A DNA stretch of 37,649 nt from Verrucomicrobiaceae bacterium (GCA_027487435.1 JAIYDP010000343.1:1-37649); one strand, 5' to 3'. Counted from the first letter of the stretch, positions 7,277 through 17,228 are shown. The notes: generated by a model from the letters alone, not told the origin. Program-made: numbers and translations.

Positions 7277-9424
7277 TCATTTTGCCAATGCCTCGAGAAT
7301 AGGATCGGTCAAACCACCATGTTTCAAGGATTGTTGGTAGGTGGCAAGGGCATCTTTTTTGCGGTTCGTATTTTGGAAAAGCAGGGCAAGATTGTGGAGA
7401 GCTTCGTAATCATCGGGCGTGAGGGCGATGGCACTTTGGTAGGCAGCCTCGGCTTCGGAATTCTTCCCTTGTCGGAAAAGAGCATTGCCTAAAATGGTGT
7501 AGGCTTGGCTGTCCTGAGGGTCGATCTCCAAGCAGCGTCGCAGGGATTCGATGGCTTGATCCAGCGACCCTTCTTTGTAGAGTGCGAGACCGTAGTAACG
7601 ATGCGAAAGAGCTTGGGACTCGTCATTTTCGACGGCGTTGCGCAGGACTTTTGTCGCGGAAGCGGGATCGCCAAGGCGCCAATAGACGACACCCAGCTTC
7701 CGCATGGTGACGATGTCTCCCGGATTGATGTCGAGAGTCATTTCAAAAATTTCGCGCGTTGTGTTGTATCGTTCGTCTTGAAAAGCTCGTTTGGCAGCGT
7801 TCTCGTAGATGGCTGCTTGCTGGCGCACAGCGTCCAGATTGCGATTCACCGAGTCGCGAGAAGCGGCGTAGGGCGAGTAAATTTCGCCATCAATGCGGCG
7901 CCGCACCAGCGCGCTTTCTTCCTCTGAGTTGAGCTGGATTTCTTCACCTTCGAGAAGTGAAAGTGCTTTGCGATAGTCTTCGGTCGCTCCGATTTTGTCC
8001 TTGGCTGCGCTTAGCAGTAGTTCCGCTGCCTGCCTGGCGCGCTCGTATTGTTTGATTTGACGTTTGCTGACGCCACTGAGCGTTTCCGCCTCCTCAGGAC
8101 TAACGACGTTTTTGCTATCGGCAAGGGATTTACTATCGCTTTCGAGCCGCCTACGAAGTTCCGCAATGCTTTCGTCTTGCTGGCGTTTGTCGGCTTGGAA
8201 CTCGCGGATTTTTGACTTAGCGATGGCGAGATCGCGTTTTGCGAAGGCAAGTTCGTCCGAGGTTTGAAAGGCGTTCTGCTTGATCAAATCGACGCGCTCT
8301 TTCGCCTCGCGGAGTTGCTTGGCGAGAGACATGTTTTGGTCGATGAGTTCCTGAATGCGTCCTTCTTCCGAGAGCTTGAGCAACGCAGAGAGTTGAGCTT
8401 TGTCGCGGATGAGTGTATCGCGCTCATTCTGGACATCGAATAGCGCATCTTTGGTTTCTTGCAGATCGCGCTGCAGAGTGGCGATCTGATTTTTGGCGGC
8501 GGTGAGCTGGATGTCTTTGTTTTTGATAATTTCACCTAGCTGCTTCATTTGTTCATGTTGTCCTTGGACGACTTGATTGCTTTTTTCGCTCTGTAGCTTG
8601 AGATTGCTACGGAGGTCAGAAATTTGCTGCGCTGCTGCGCGAAGATCTGCGGTGAGGGATTCAATGGTTGCTTGAGATTTGAGCTGTCGCTCGCTGCTTT
8701 GATTGAGCGCCTCCCGCATGGCTTGGCGGTCTTGCTCCAAGTTGCCAATGCGCGCGTTGAGCGAGTCGAGCTCCGACTGCAATGGTTTTGCCGCGAGTTC
8801 GTTTCGCAAATCTTCGAGTTTGTGATTTGCCTGCTTCAGTCGTTCTTCCATCTCGTTGCGCTGCTTTTGCATTTCAGCAGCACGTATCGCATCCTTGTTG
8901 GCCTGGTTTGCAGGGGATGCGAGAGCGGAACGAAGGAGCCGGATCTCATCTTGCAGTGCGGAAAGACGTGGATCGGCGGCTTCGATGGCAGCAAGGGGAT
9001 CTTTGCGATTTGGCGTTACGGGCACCACTCTGCCACCTTCAAGTTCAGCAGCAGCAATGTTGTTTTTGTTCATTTCTTGCTCTGCCCGAGCAGAAATGTC
9101 TTTGATGCTACCTAGGTTTTTCTTTAAACGGGTAGCCACCATATCCGGTTTCCACTCGGGGTGAAACTTCGCTACGGTATCGAAAAACGTTTGTGCCCTG
9201 CGGTATTTTTCGAGTGATTCTGCGTATTTGCCGCTATTTTGAAGCTTCAACGCTTCATCAGAATACAAGTACCCCTGATAATAGACATCAGATGGATTGA
9301 AGACAGCATTGCTTGGAGGCCGCAATGGTGCGGCTTGCTGTGCAAGAGAACTCGCCGTGTGCAGGAGCATCATGGAAGATGGTACTGCAAGCAAGAAACC
9401 CAATGATACGAAAGAGCGTTGCAT
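7277..9424 (-). CDS. Secreted coiled-coil and TPR protein
   Basis: 715 residues from ATG 9424, which opens a signal-peptide-like segment (SFVSLGFLLAVPSSMMLL). A TTG at 9481 is also in frame and would overlap the upstream E2 gene by a few bases. Residues about 130-460 form long heptad-rich helices full of Glu, Gln, Lys and Leu, a long coiled coil. The last 180 residues hold at least four tetratricopeptide repeats (for example GLALYKEGSLDQAIESLRRC and LGNALFRQGKNSEAEAAYQS). The layout is that of an extracytoplasmic scaffold or cell-envelope organiser. It lies about 50 nt behind the E2 gene and may be co-transcribed, but no functional link to the dehydrogenase complex is evident. Confidence 0.8.
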   Translation of the reverse strand: MQRSFVSLGFLLAVPSSMMLLHTASSLAQQAAPLRPPSNAVFNPSDVYYQGYLYSDEALKLQNSGKYAESLEKYRRAQTFFDTVAKFHPEWKPDMVATRLKKNLGSIKDISARAEQEMNKNNIAAAELEGGRVVPVTPNRKDPLAAIEAADPRLSALQDEIRLLRSALASPANQANKDAIRAAEMQKQRNEMEERLKQANHKLEDLRNELAAKPLQSELDSLNARIGNLEQDRQAMREALNQSSERQLKSQATIESLTADLRAAAQQISDLRSNLKLQSEKSNQVVQGQHEQMKQLGEIIKNKDIQLTAAKNQIATLQRDLQETKDALFDVQNERDTLIRDKAQLSALLKLSEEGRIQELIDQNMSLAKQLREAKERVDLIKQNAFQTSDELAFAKRDLAIAKSKIREFQADKRQQDESIAELRRRLESDSKSLADSKNVVSPEEAETLSGVSKRQIKQYERARQAAELLLSAAKDKIGATEDYRKALSLLEGEEIQLNSEEESALVRRRIDGEIYSPYAASRDSVNRNLDAVRQQAAIYENAAKRAFQDERYNTTREIFEMTLDINPGDIVTMRKLGVVYWRLGDPASATKVLRNAVENDESQALSHRYYGLALYKEGSLDQAIESLRRCLEIDPQDSQAYTILGNALFRQGKNSEAEAAYQSAIALTPDDYEALHNLALLFQNTNRKKDALATYQQSLKHGGLTDPILEALAK

Positions 9425-9473
9425 AGGCAGGGGTTTTGGCCAATGTGGCAAGCGAAAGCTTGCAATCGAAGAC

Positions 9474-10772
9474 TTAAACAAGCATTAAGGCAGGACTCTC
9501 GACGAGTTTTTTGACTTCACTGAGGAAGGCGGCGGCAATGGCACCATCGACGACACGATGGTCACAAGAAAGACCGAGATTCACGCGCTGACCGATAACG
9601 ATTTGGCCATTTTTCACAACGGGTTTCTGAATGACAGCACCCACAGAAAGAATCGCAGCCTGAGGTGGATTGACGATCGCGTCAAAGGACTCAATGCCCC
9701 ATGCACCAAGATTGGAAATGGTGATGGTGCCACCATCGAATTCATCGGGGCGAAGTTTGCGGTCTTTCGCGCGAACCGCAAAGTCCTTGACCTCGCGGGA
9801 AATCTGCAAAAGAGACTTGGTTTCGGCGTTTTTGACAACGGGAGTGACAAGTCCGTCTTCAATTGCAATGGCCACAGAAAGTCCGACGGAGCCAAAGCGA
9901 ACGATCTTGTCGCCAGCAAAAGAGGAATTGATCGCAGGAACAGCTAGGCAGGCATTGATAAGCGCTTTCATGATAAAATCATTCACGCTGTACTTATTAC
10001 CCGTGGTGGATGCTGCTTGGGTGTTGATTTGCTCACGTAGGCTCATAAGCGGGCCTGCATCTGCCTCGATGTGAAGGTAGAAATGCGGGATGGTCTGCTT
10101 GGAGGTAAGTAGGCGGGATGCGATGATTTTGCGCAACGAGGAAAGCTCGATGATTTGATCGCCATCCTTAGCAACGGGAAGAATCGCTGCTGGCGCAGGA
10201 GCTGCAGGAGTCGCAGCAGATTCTGCAACGCGGGCTTTGGTGCTTGAAGCGAGAGCCGCCGCCGCAGCAGCAAGCGGACTTGGTTTTGCTGGCTGGGCAA
10301 TTGCGGATGCTGCGGCTTCAACGTCCTTGCGAACGATGCGACCACCAGGGCCTGATCCAGAAATCTGTGAAAGGTCAACATTGCTCACAGCGGCAATTTT
10401 ACGAGCAAGCGGCGATGATTTGATGCGTTCACCCGTGGCTGCGACTGGGGCAACGGCACTAGGCTGAGCAGAGGTTGTCACCACATCAGCACTTGATTGA
10501 GTTGGCACTGCGGCGATTGGCTCGCTGCCACTATCGTTGCCGTCGAGCACTGCTAAGATCGAGCCAATGTTGGCTTTGGCACCTGCTTCGACGAGAATGG
10601 CGGTCAGAACTCCTTCGTCAAAGGATTCCATCTCCATGGTTGCTTTATCTGTTTCAACTTCCGCTAAGATGTCACCGATTTCGACGTGGTCGCCGACTTT
10701 TTTGTGCCATTTTAAAAGAGTTCCCTCCGTCATGGTGTCGGAGAGCTTGGGCATTTCAATATTTACAGCCAT
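9474..10772 (-). CDS. pdhC: Dihydrolipoamide acyltransferase, E2 of a pyruvate dehydrogenase-type complex
   Basis: 432-residue E2 core of a 2-oxoacid dehydrogenase complex, transferring the acetyl group from E1 through a lipoyl arm to CoA. Domains in order: one lipoyl domain (1-80) with the lipoylated lysine in ETDKATMEME (Lys43); an Ala/Pro/Ser-rich linker; the E3/E1-binding domain (about 119-155, SSPLARKIA ... GPGGRIVRKDVE); a second Ala/Pro linker; and the catalytic domain ending in the active-site motif DHRVVDG (His405, Asp409). The length is normal for a single-lipoyl E2. The substrate is most likely pyruvate, but a branched-chain or other E2 cannot be excluded. No E1 or E3 gene lies next to it in the window, since the gene upstream is a lipoprotein. 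Confidence 0.92.
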   Translation of the reverse strand: MAVNIEMPKLSDTMTEGTLLKWHKKVGDHVEIGDILAEVETDKATMEMESFDEGVLTAILVEAGAKANIGSILAVLDGNDSGSEPIAAVPTQSSADVVTTSAQPSAVAPVAATGERIKSSPLARKIAAVSNVDLSQISGSGPGGRIVRKDVEAAASAIAQPAKPSPLAAAAAALASSTKARVAESAATPAAPAPAAILPVAKDGDQIIELSSLRKIIASRLLTSKQTIPHFYLHIEADAGPLMSLREQINTQAASTTGNKYSVNDFIMKALINACLAVPAINSSFAGDKIVRFGSVGLSVAIAIEDGLVTPVVKNAETKSLLQISREVKDFAVRAKDRKLRPDEFDGGTITISNLGAWGIESFDAIVNPPQAAILSVGAVIQKPVVKNGQIVIGQRVNLGLSCDHRVVDGAIAAAFLSEVKKLVESPALMLV

Positions 10773-10953
10773 GGTATAGATTCAGTTGATGCGAGGCGCA
10801 AGAACGTAGGACGGATCGCAAAAAAACGCTAGTTTTTTCTGAAAAACTTCCTACGTGGCGCAATTAATCAAAGTAAATGAGAAAGGATCTGCGGACATTG
10901 ATCCAATCCCTAGAGAAGGAAAACTTGCGATTTACGAGCAATATGCGAGAAAA

Positions 10954-11337
10954 TTATTGAGCGAGGGGCTTCATAGAAATCACGAGACCGATGTGTGGGC
11001 TACCGGTAGCACCCTGAGGGGTGGCAAGGCGGGTGATTTTCTCGCTGGTGGTGTCGCAAGGGCCGCTGGAGGGGCAATAGGTGCGCAAGCATTTCACGCG
11101 ATGAGTCTTGGTGACTGTTTTGTAGCGCGGTACTTTCGTAGTCACCGTTTCAGTGAGCATACCGCCTTTAGAGCCTTTGGTAGCTACAGATACTTCTTTG
11201 GTGACCTTATCATAACCACATGCGCGAACAAGCTCTGTGGTCTTGTAAGAATTTTTTGAGCCAGCAAATAGGCAGCAGCAGGATGAGAGAGACATAGCAG
11301 CTAAGGCTGCGCCAGTAACAAGGATAAGTTTTTTCAT
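10954..11337 (-). CDS. Small lipoprotein
   Basis: 127 residues with a type II signal peptide: basic MKK, hydrophobic core, then the lipobox LSSC at Cys20, followed by three more cysteine/hydrophobic residues. The mature protein is rich in Thr, Lys and Val, with a threonine-lysine alternating stretch (TETVTTKVPRYKTVTKTHRV) and two further Cys. No family recognised. A plus-strand open frame (10855-11259) covers most of this locus but lacks any such signal, so the minus-strand gene is preferred. Confidence 0.65.
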   Translation of the reverse strand: MKKLILVTGAALAAMSLSSCCCLFAGSKNSYKTTELVRACGYDKVTKEVSVATKGSKGGMLTETVTTKVPRYKTVTKTHRVKCLRTYCPSSGPCDTTSEKITRLATPQGATGSPHIGLVISMKPLAQ

Positions 11338-11679
11338 GCGCGCTTATGATATGCTGAATTACCTCCACTCGGTCAATGCGAAAAATCGAGATTTTTTCGG
11401 TGAGATCAATGATCCACTCTCGAGAGAACAATGTTGCCATTGATAAAGAAGTCCGAAGTGTTACACCTCGTTCCTCCATCGTTATGTGTCGCTATGCCCT
11501 TTCAAACAATGTGCCAGAATCTTGCATACAGCCCACGGCCCTAATGAAAAACATTGCACATCAACGATCATTATCACCTCCCCCGCGTAGTGCACCAGAT
11601 TTCCGCATTTCATCCGGCTTTGTGACAAATTCGTGTGAATGAATGATTTTGCTTTGCTTGTTCTCTAGAAAACGCTATC
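11338..11679. other. Intergenic gap, divergent promoters expected
   Basis: 342 nt between the minus-strand lipoprotein gene and the plus-strand O-antigen-ligase-like gene. No supportable coding frame, RNA gene or repeat was seen. It must hold the promoters of both divergent genes, but no convincing -35/-10 pair could be singled out by eye. Confidence 0.4.
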
Positions 11680-13851
11680 ATGCACGACCACTTGCTTACC
11701 CCTAAACCCAGTATGCCCCTCAATTCGCCAGATCCTTCTCCACAATCGATGCGACAATCTTGCATCGTTTTCGGTGTATTTTTATTACTGGCTGTTTTAG
11801 CGATATCATTTCCTGAAGTTCCCGAGCAAGGTTTGTATGGAGTTTTGTGGCTAGGAATAGGCATTCTCATGCTTTTCTTCCCTCCTATGGTTCGAATCCC
11901 GAGAATTTGGACAATATTGGCCGCTGGATTTGTTTTGTTGTCGTTGGTCGGTTTTCTCCCCCGCAGCTGGTTTGGCGTATCGGAGTGGAGGCTGGAGGTC
12001 GAAAAGCTTGGAGTTTCGACTGGCAACTCGGCTTTTGTGCAGCCACAGGTCGCAGTCGAATTTGCCCTCAAATTCGCGATTACCGCGATGATTGGGCTGT
12101 ATGTATTAGGCCATCGAATCCACTCACGCTGCCAACAATGGATCGCACTTAGCTTCTCCCTGGCGATCGTGGTGTGGATTATTTTGGGCTTAGTCATGCG
12201 CAAGGAAGGTCAGAATTTTGGATTTTTCCCGAATCGAAATCACACAGCTGCCTTACTTTCTATGGCTGTTTTTGTTTCTGTTGGTGCCTTAGCTCAAGCC
12301 ATTCGCCATAGAAAAATTGCTTTCGTGATGGCATTTGTTCCAGGCATTGTTTTGCCATTGTGGATTCTTCTTACCGTTTCGATCAGTCGCTCTGGAATTG
12401 TATTGGTGGGTCTAGGTCTTGTGTTGTGGTTTGTGCTCGATGGCAGAACGAGTCTGCGTGGCAATACGGGAAAAGCTCTCTTTTTACTTGCCATAGCAGC
12501 CATCGGAGCGTTTTTCTTGATTGATTCAACGGCAAAAAATCGCCTGACCGAAACAGCCGAAAATTGGAAGGCCTCAGCAAGCAAGGAGGTTGTAGCTACG
12601 CAAGAAGGAGGTATCACAACTGATACACGTTGGCTGATCTTCAAAGATACTTGGAATATGATTTGTTCGGAATCTTGGCCAGGAGTGGGGGCTGGGCAAT
12701 TTGCCTACGTTTATCCGCAATATCGCAATCATAGTAACATTTCGACTACTTCGATTTACATCCATCCGGAAAGTGATTGGCTTATGATGGCTGCTGAAGT
12801 AGGCCTTCCAGCAACAGGCTCTCTTCTTGCTGCGGTGGCATGCGTACTTTACTACGCACTACGAAATATTCGCACGGGAAAAGGCAGATTGCTACGTGTC
12901 GGATGTCTTATTGCTGCGATTTTACTTTTATCCCATGGCATATTCGATGTTCCATCGCATCGCATTGGAATGGCAATGCTTGGAATCTTGTTTTTGTCTT
13001 GTTCGATTCAAGGGATCAATTTGGAGCAAGCTAAATCATGGAATGAAGCAACTCCATTGAGCAAAAACTTTTGGCGCATTTGTGGGAGTTCTGTGATCAT
13101 CGCGGGTGCTGTTCTTGTCATTTGCCAAGCTTCAGGAAAAATGATCTTTCTCACATCACGTAACGAGCATAATGCCGCAAAAACCAAAGAACTTTTCCTT
13201 AAAGACGAAGAGGCGTTCAAATTGGCAAGCGCGCGCGGTCTGGAATATGACCCACCTGCTCACGAGTGTCCTATCGAAGAGGCAATTTTGCTATTCGGGA
13301 AATCGATGGAAATTGTTCCACTTGATCGATACAACAACTATAACAGAGGTCGATATGCTTTATACCTTGATGACAAAGAGGAGCTTGCGAGAAAAGATTT
13401 TGCCATCCAACGACTCCTTGATCCGAATGATGCAGCGGTTTGCATCGATCAGGCGAATTGCTGGGGCTTAAGTGAACAAGCACAGGTCTATGCACTATGG
13501 AAGAGGGCATTGGAACTGGCAGAAAAAGCGGATCTGATTCAGGAGAATCGAAATGAAAATTCAGTTAAAATTTTTCAAAGAATCATTTACGCAGCAAGTT
13601 TGCGACCGACGGTTGAGGGGATCTACAAACAGGTCTTGGATCTCGCTGCAAGCAATCAGAAGTTGCGTCTTACGTGGATTAGGGATGTTCCTTCCAAATA
13701 CGCAGATCAAGAAATCCCCAAACTTCTGCTTGCTATAGAATCGGAGCAGGATCGTAAGGAGCTTTTTGAGGCATGGAAGATTCGTGGCAACAAGGAGGCA
13801 ACGTCTGCTTTTGCAGCAGAGCACCCTGAGTTTGGACTTTCTCAGCCTTAA
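11680..13851 (+). CDS. O-antigen ligase/polymerase-like membrane protein
   Basis: 723 residues. About ten membrane helices occupy residues 25-470. The large loop before the last helices carries the region expected of Wzy_C/WaaL proteins: WPGVGAGQF, then HPESDWLMMAAEVGLPA. These enzymes join or polymerise lipid-linked glycans at the outer face of the inner membrane. The 200-plus residue C-terminal part after the last helix is soluble, helical and carries TPR-like pairs, as in several bacteroidete and verrucomicrobial members. In-frame ATGs at 11680, 11713 and 11749 are possible; 11680 is the longest and the true start may be later. No glycosyltransferase genes are adjacent, so the glycan is unknown. 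Confidence 0.8.
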   Translation: MHDHLLTPKPSMPLNSPDPSPQSMRQSCIVFGVFLLLAVLAISFPEVPEQGLYGVLWLGIGILMLFFPPMVRIPRIWTILAAGFVLLSLVGFLPRSWFGVSEWRLEVEKLGVSTGNSAFVQPQVAVEFALKFAITAMIGLYVLGHRIHSRCQQWIALSFSLAIVVWIILGLVMRKEGQNFGFFPNRNHTAALLSMAVFVSVGALAQAIRHRKIAFVMAFVPGIVLPLWILLTVSISRSGIVLVGLGLVLWFVLDGRTSLRGNTGKALFLLAIAAIGAFFLIDSTAKNRLTETAENWKASASKEVVATQEGGITTDTRWLIFKDTWNMICSESWPGVGAGQFAYVYPQYRNHSNISTTSIYIHPESDWLMMAAEVGLPATGSLLAAVACVLYYALRNIRTGKGRLLRVGCLIAAILLLSHGIFDVPSHRIGMAMLGILFLSCSIQGINLEQAKSWNEATPLSKNFWRICGSSVIIAGAVLVICQASGKMIFLTSRNEHNAAKTKELFLKDEEAFKLASARGLEYDPPAHECPIEEAILLFGKSMEIVPLDRYNNYNRGRYALYLDDKEELARKDFAIQRLLDPNDAAVCIDQANCWGLSEQAQVYALWKRALELAEKADLIQENRNENSVKIFQRIIYAASLRPTVEGIYKQVLDLAASNQKLRLTWIRDVPSKYADQEIPKLLLAIESEQDRKELFEAWKIRGNKEATSAFAAEHPEFGLSQP

Positions 13852-13879
13852 TATTTTCTCGGAGATTGTAAGCAATCGT

Positions 13880-13897
13880 GAAATACTAATGTATTTC
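13880..13897 (+). terminator. Short hairpin after the ligase-like gene
   Basis: GAAATAC-TAAT-GTATTTC, a perfect 7-bp stem with a 4-nt loop, 28 nt after the stop codon. Weak A/T pairing and no real T-run, so only a possible terminator. Confidence 0.3.
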
Positions 13898-13915
13898 TTC
13901 ACACTTGCCGGCTAA

Positions 13916-13944
13916 TTGATAAAAAAATACTGGTTTTCTTATCA
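13916..13944 (+). promoter_or_regulatory. Inverted repeat upstream of the DUF4175-like gene
   Basis: TTGATAA at 13916-13922 pairs with TTATCAA about 20 nt downstream, extended by A/T pairs with one mismatch. It precedes a possible -10 (TAGAAT near 13953) and the ATG at 13978. It could be an operator or the terminator of the preceding gene. The sequence does not decide. Confidence 0.3.
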
Positions 13945-13977
13945 AAATGAACTAGAATCCTGCTGCGAGAAAAAATT

Positions 13978-16620
13978 ATGATGGATCCGCTACATAAGCA
14001 CCAAGAAGAACCTTTGCCAGAGAGTCTCAAGCGGCTTCTTGATGAGTATCGGCGGAAGTTATGGCGTGCAAAGATCCTCGAAGCTTTGCTGGCAGGCGTG
14101 ATCGGCTTGGCATTGTCTTTCCTCGTCGTCTTTTTATTGGATCGAATCGTTTCCACCGCGCCTGTCTTTCGATTGGTGATCTTGTTAGCGGGCTCATCGT
14201 TGATGGCTGTTTTTGCGCCCATTTGGCTGCGCCGCTGGGTTTGGGGACATCGCAAAGAAAACGAATTGGCTCGTCTGATTGCCAAGAAGCACCCCGATTT
14301 CGGCGATCGTTTGCTTGGCATCATTGAGCTACAAGAGCAAAACGAGAGCCGTGATTCGATGTCTCCGCGCCTGCGCAGTGCCGCCATGGCAACTGTCGCC
14401 GCACAAGCTGAAAAAGAGGGCCTCAACAACGCTCTACCCAAGAGCTGGATGAGTAAGGCTCTGATCATCACAGCTGTTTTAGCGATCGCTGTTACCGCTG
14501 CATTTTTGTTTGCACCGCAAGCGGGGATGAATGCATTCAAACGCTGGGCTATGCCGCTTACCGAAACCGAGCGCTACACATTTACCAAACTTGCATCGAT
14601 CCCCAAAAAGTTGATTGTGCCTCACGGCGAAAGTTTTGATCTCAGTTTCGTTTTAGCTGCTGATTCTCAATGGCAACCTGAGCGTGCTCAGGTTCGATTT
14701 GGCGCCGCGCCAGCGCTTGAATCACAGCTTGTCAATGGCGGTTATGGCTTTGTGCTGCCTCCGCAGTTTTCGCCCAACGATCTCATGGTATCTGTGGGTG
14801 ATGCTCGATACAGCATCCGCATAGAACCGACCATGCGTCCCGTGATCGAGTATGGCGTAGCTACGATTAAGCACCCCTCGTATCTTCAGCTATCAGATGT
14901 CACAATGGACGTAAAAACTGGAGTTGCCACGGCAGTGGAGGGGTCTTCCGTGGAGATTGCTCTTACAGCTTCGCGCACCTTGTCCTCCGGTAATTTGGGC
15001 CCCATCTCTCATCTCGCACTAGAGGACAGTGCTCCAGCAGAATCACCACCTCCTGGCTTTCAAGCAGCCCTGAAAGTCAATGGCAAAATCGTGACAACGC
15101 CAGAACTACCTGTCGCGTTAACCACCTACGATGTGCCTTTTTCTTGGGTCGATGAACTAGGACTAGCCGGCGAACAAGGATACCGCTTGCGCATCGAGTC
15201 GGTAAAGGACTCAGCTCCCGCGACTTACATTCAAGGTCTTGAAAAACAAAAAGTGCTGCTTCCAGAAGAGACGCTCGATTTCGAAGTGCTTGCGGAAGAC
15301 GATTTTGGATTAACAGAGCTGGGTCTTGAATGGCATGGAGAAGCAACACCATCGTCGATACCCTCAGCCCTAGCGAAAGGTGAGCAGAAGCTGCTAGCTG
15401 GGAATCCTAGTGCTCGGCAGCTTTCCAACAGTGCAACATTTTGCCCAGATGTTCACAAAATTTCACCGCAAAAACTCATCTTGCGCGCTTACACGAAAGA
15501 TTATCATCCTACCCGCGGACGGATCTATTCTGAGCCATTTACGTTGTTCATTTTGACTCGTGATCAACATTCCCAACTCTTAAAAAATCAATTCGATAGC
15601 ATTGTCGGCGAATTGGAAGACGCCGCGCGCCGCGAACAAAACGCCTTAGAAGAGAACCAACGAATTGAACGCAACTCCCCCGAAGATCTTCAAAAGCAGG
15701 AAAATCAAGAAAAACTACAAGCGCAGCAAAAGAACGAGCAAGAAAACACAGAGCGAGTGAAAAACCTCAATGAACGCATGGAAAAACTTCTCAAGGATGC
15801 GGCGCGCAACGGTGAGATCGACAAAGAGGTGATGAAAAAGATGTCACAATCGATGAAATCCCTCAGTGAGCTTTCCAAAGAAGACATGCCAAAAGTTGAC
15901 AAGAAACTTGGCGACTCCCAGCAGCAAAACAGCACGCCAGAGAAAGCAAAACAGGATGTGCAGGATGCCGTGAAAGAGCAGCAAGAGGTCGTCGAGAAGA
16001 TGAAAAAGACGCTCGAAGAAGCGAGAGATGCCAACAAGAAAATGGAGGCTGCCACCTTTGTGAAACGCCTCAAGATGGCCGCGTCGGAAGAGTCTGCTTT
16101 GGTAGCCTCATTATCCGAAACTGCAAAGCGTAACGAAACAGGAAAAGTTTACTCGCAAGCAGATCCATCCATTCATACCTTACTTAAAGACCTTGATCTG
16201 AGACAATCCTTCAATCTCAATGATATACGCTGGATTGAGGAAGATCTTGGTCATTTCTTCACGCGCACCAATAAAGAGATTTACAAAGAAATTCTTGAAG
16301 AAATGCGCGGCAAATCAAATTCGGCGGGCATTCTTAGCTCTCTCGAAGAAATGAGAGCCCTACTTAGCAAAAATCACTCAATGATGTTTAGCAATGGAGC
16401 GAACTATTGGGCGGACCAACTCAACGCTTGGGCGAAAAAGCTCGAAGGTGACGACGACCAAGGTGGCGGTGGTGGCGGCGGCGAAGGTGGCCAACCTAAG
16501 TCGGAGGACGAAGATTTTGAATTCATGCTGCGTGTCATGAAAATGATCCAAAAACAACAAGATATCCGGGCGAGCACGCGCGCCTTAGAAGAACTCAAAC
16601 GATCCGCTAAACTACAATGA
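13978..16620 (+). CDS. DUF4175-like membrane and coiled-coil protein
   Basis: 880 residues. Two close membrane helices near residues 35-55 and 62-82 and a third near 160-178 are followed by a large extracytoplasmic beta-rich region (about 190-530). A long, highly charged coiled-coil segment then runs from about 540 to 690 and is rich in Glu, Lys, Gln and Asn. A Gly-only run near 825-833 forms a flexible linker to the C-terminus. The opening (EYRRKLWRAKILEALLAGV) and overall plan match the long DUF4175-type proteins found in PVC bacteria and alphaproteobacteria; their function is not established. Its stop overlaps the next start (ATGA at 16617-16620). Two tandem ATGs (13978, 13981) make the start slightly uncertain. 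Confidence 0.8.
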   Translation: MMDPLHKHQEEPLPESLKRLLDEYRRKLWRAKILEALLAGVIGLALSFLVVFLLDRIVSTAPVFRLVILLAGSSLMAVFAPIWLRRWVWGHRKENELARLIAKKHPDFGDRLLGIIELQEQNESRDSMSPRLRSAAMATVAAQAEKEGLNNALPKSWMSKALIITAVLAIAVTAAFLFAPQAGMNAFKRWAMPLTETERYTFTKLASIPKKLIVPHGESFDLSFVLAADSQWQPERAQVRFGAAPALESQLVNGGYGFVLPPQFSPNDLMVSVGDARYSIRIEPTMRPVIEYGVATIKHPSYLQLSDVTMDVKTGVATAVEGSSVEIALTASRTLSSGNLGPISHLALEDSAPAESPPPGFQAALKVNGKIVTTPELPVALTTYDVPFSWVDELGLAGEQGYRLRIESVKDSAPATYIQGLEKQKVLLPEETLDFEVLAEDDFGLTELGLEWHGEATPSSIPSALAKGEQKLLAGNPSARQLSNSATFCPDVHKISPQKLILRAYTKDYHPTRGRIYSEPFTLFILTRDQHSQLLKNQFDSIVGELEDAARREQNALEENQRIERNSPEDLQKQENQEKLQAQQKNEQENTERVKNLNERMEKLLKDAARNGEIDKEVMKKMSQSMKSLSELSKEDMPKVDKKLGDSQQQNSTPEKAKQDVQDAVKEQQEVVEKMKKTLEEARDANKKMEAATFVKRLKMAASEESALVASLSETAKRNETGKVYSQADPSIHTLLKDLDLRQSFNLNDIRWIEEDLGHFFTRTNKEIYKEILEEMRGKSNSAGILSSLEEMRALLSKNHSMMFSNGANYWADQLNAWAKKLEGDDDQGGGGGGGEGGQPKSEDEDFEFMLRVMKMIQKQQDIRASTRALEELKRSAKLQ

Positions 16621-17228
16621 AATCCCATATCATCCTATCGCTCATTGCCATACCCGCGCTTTTTGCTCAGGAGGCTAAGCCAAAAATCGACACTGCCGCG
16701 ACACTCGAAAAGCATCAAGCTGGTTCTGAAGTCGAAGCTGAGAAACAAGACAACCTCGCCGGCGACGTGCAACAACTGCGCAAAGAGCAAACGCAAGAAA
16801 AAGTCGTGCAATTGCTCGGTGAAGTAGAAGCGCTGATGGACGAGTCCAGTGGCAACCTGATGGAGTATAAAACCGATGGAGAAACCTTGTCTGCGCAGAA
16901 CGAGATCATTGAAAAAATCTTCGAAGCCGCGAAGAAAAAGAAGTGCAACGGGAATTGCAAAAGTTCTTCGGGCATGATGGAGATGATGGAGCGTATGATG
17001 GGCAAAAACTCCGAAGGAGATGAAAAGAAACCTGGCAAAAAACCTGGCGATAAACCCGGTGAAGGTATGACAGGAGATTCAGATAGCGCAAATACCGCAA
17101 ATGGTGGTCTCGCCAATGGCGAAAATGCAATCGAACGCCGCATCCCGAAAGCTTCGGGGCTCGACACTCCAGGTTTCCCAGAAGAATTCCAAACCGCGCT
17201 GGATGCCTACAATCGTTCAACGAAGTGA
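16617..17228 (+). CDS. Secreted low-complexity partner of the DUF4175-like protein
   Basis: 203 residues with a short signal peptide (MKSHIILSLIAIPALFAQ). The mature part is helical and very charged. A CNGNC pair near residue 105 is followed by a Met-rich MMEMMERMMG stretch, a lysine/glycine/proline repeat (KKPGKKPGDKPGEG) and a Ser/Ala/Asn-rich tail. The Cys pair and Met cluster could bind a metal, but no known family fits. Translation is coupled to the upstream gene by an ATGA overlap, so the two products probably act together in the envelope. Confidence 0.7.
   Translation: MKSHIILSLIAIPALFAQEAKPKIDTAATLEKHQAGSEVEAEKQDNLAGDVQQLRKEQTQEKVVQLLGEVEALMDESSGNLMEYKTDGETLSAQNEIIEKIFEAAKKKKCNGNCKSSSGMMEMMERMMGKNSEGDEKKPGKKPGDKPGEGMTGDSDSANTANGGLANGENAIERRIPKASGLDTPGFPEEFQTALDAYNRSTK

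Noticed and set aside
10818..10840. AAAAAAC-GCTA-GTTTTTT hairpin upstream of the E2 gene
   Set aside because: Only A/T pairs with one G-C; too weak to call a terminator or operator, and its position is 5' to the E2 gene.
10855..11259. Plus-strand open frame with a protein-like start (VNEKGSADIDPIPREGKL)
   Set aside because: Starts at GTG without a ribosome site and most of it is antisense to the lipoprotein gene, which has a clear lipobox. Its first 35 residues remain unexplained but are not enough.
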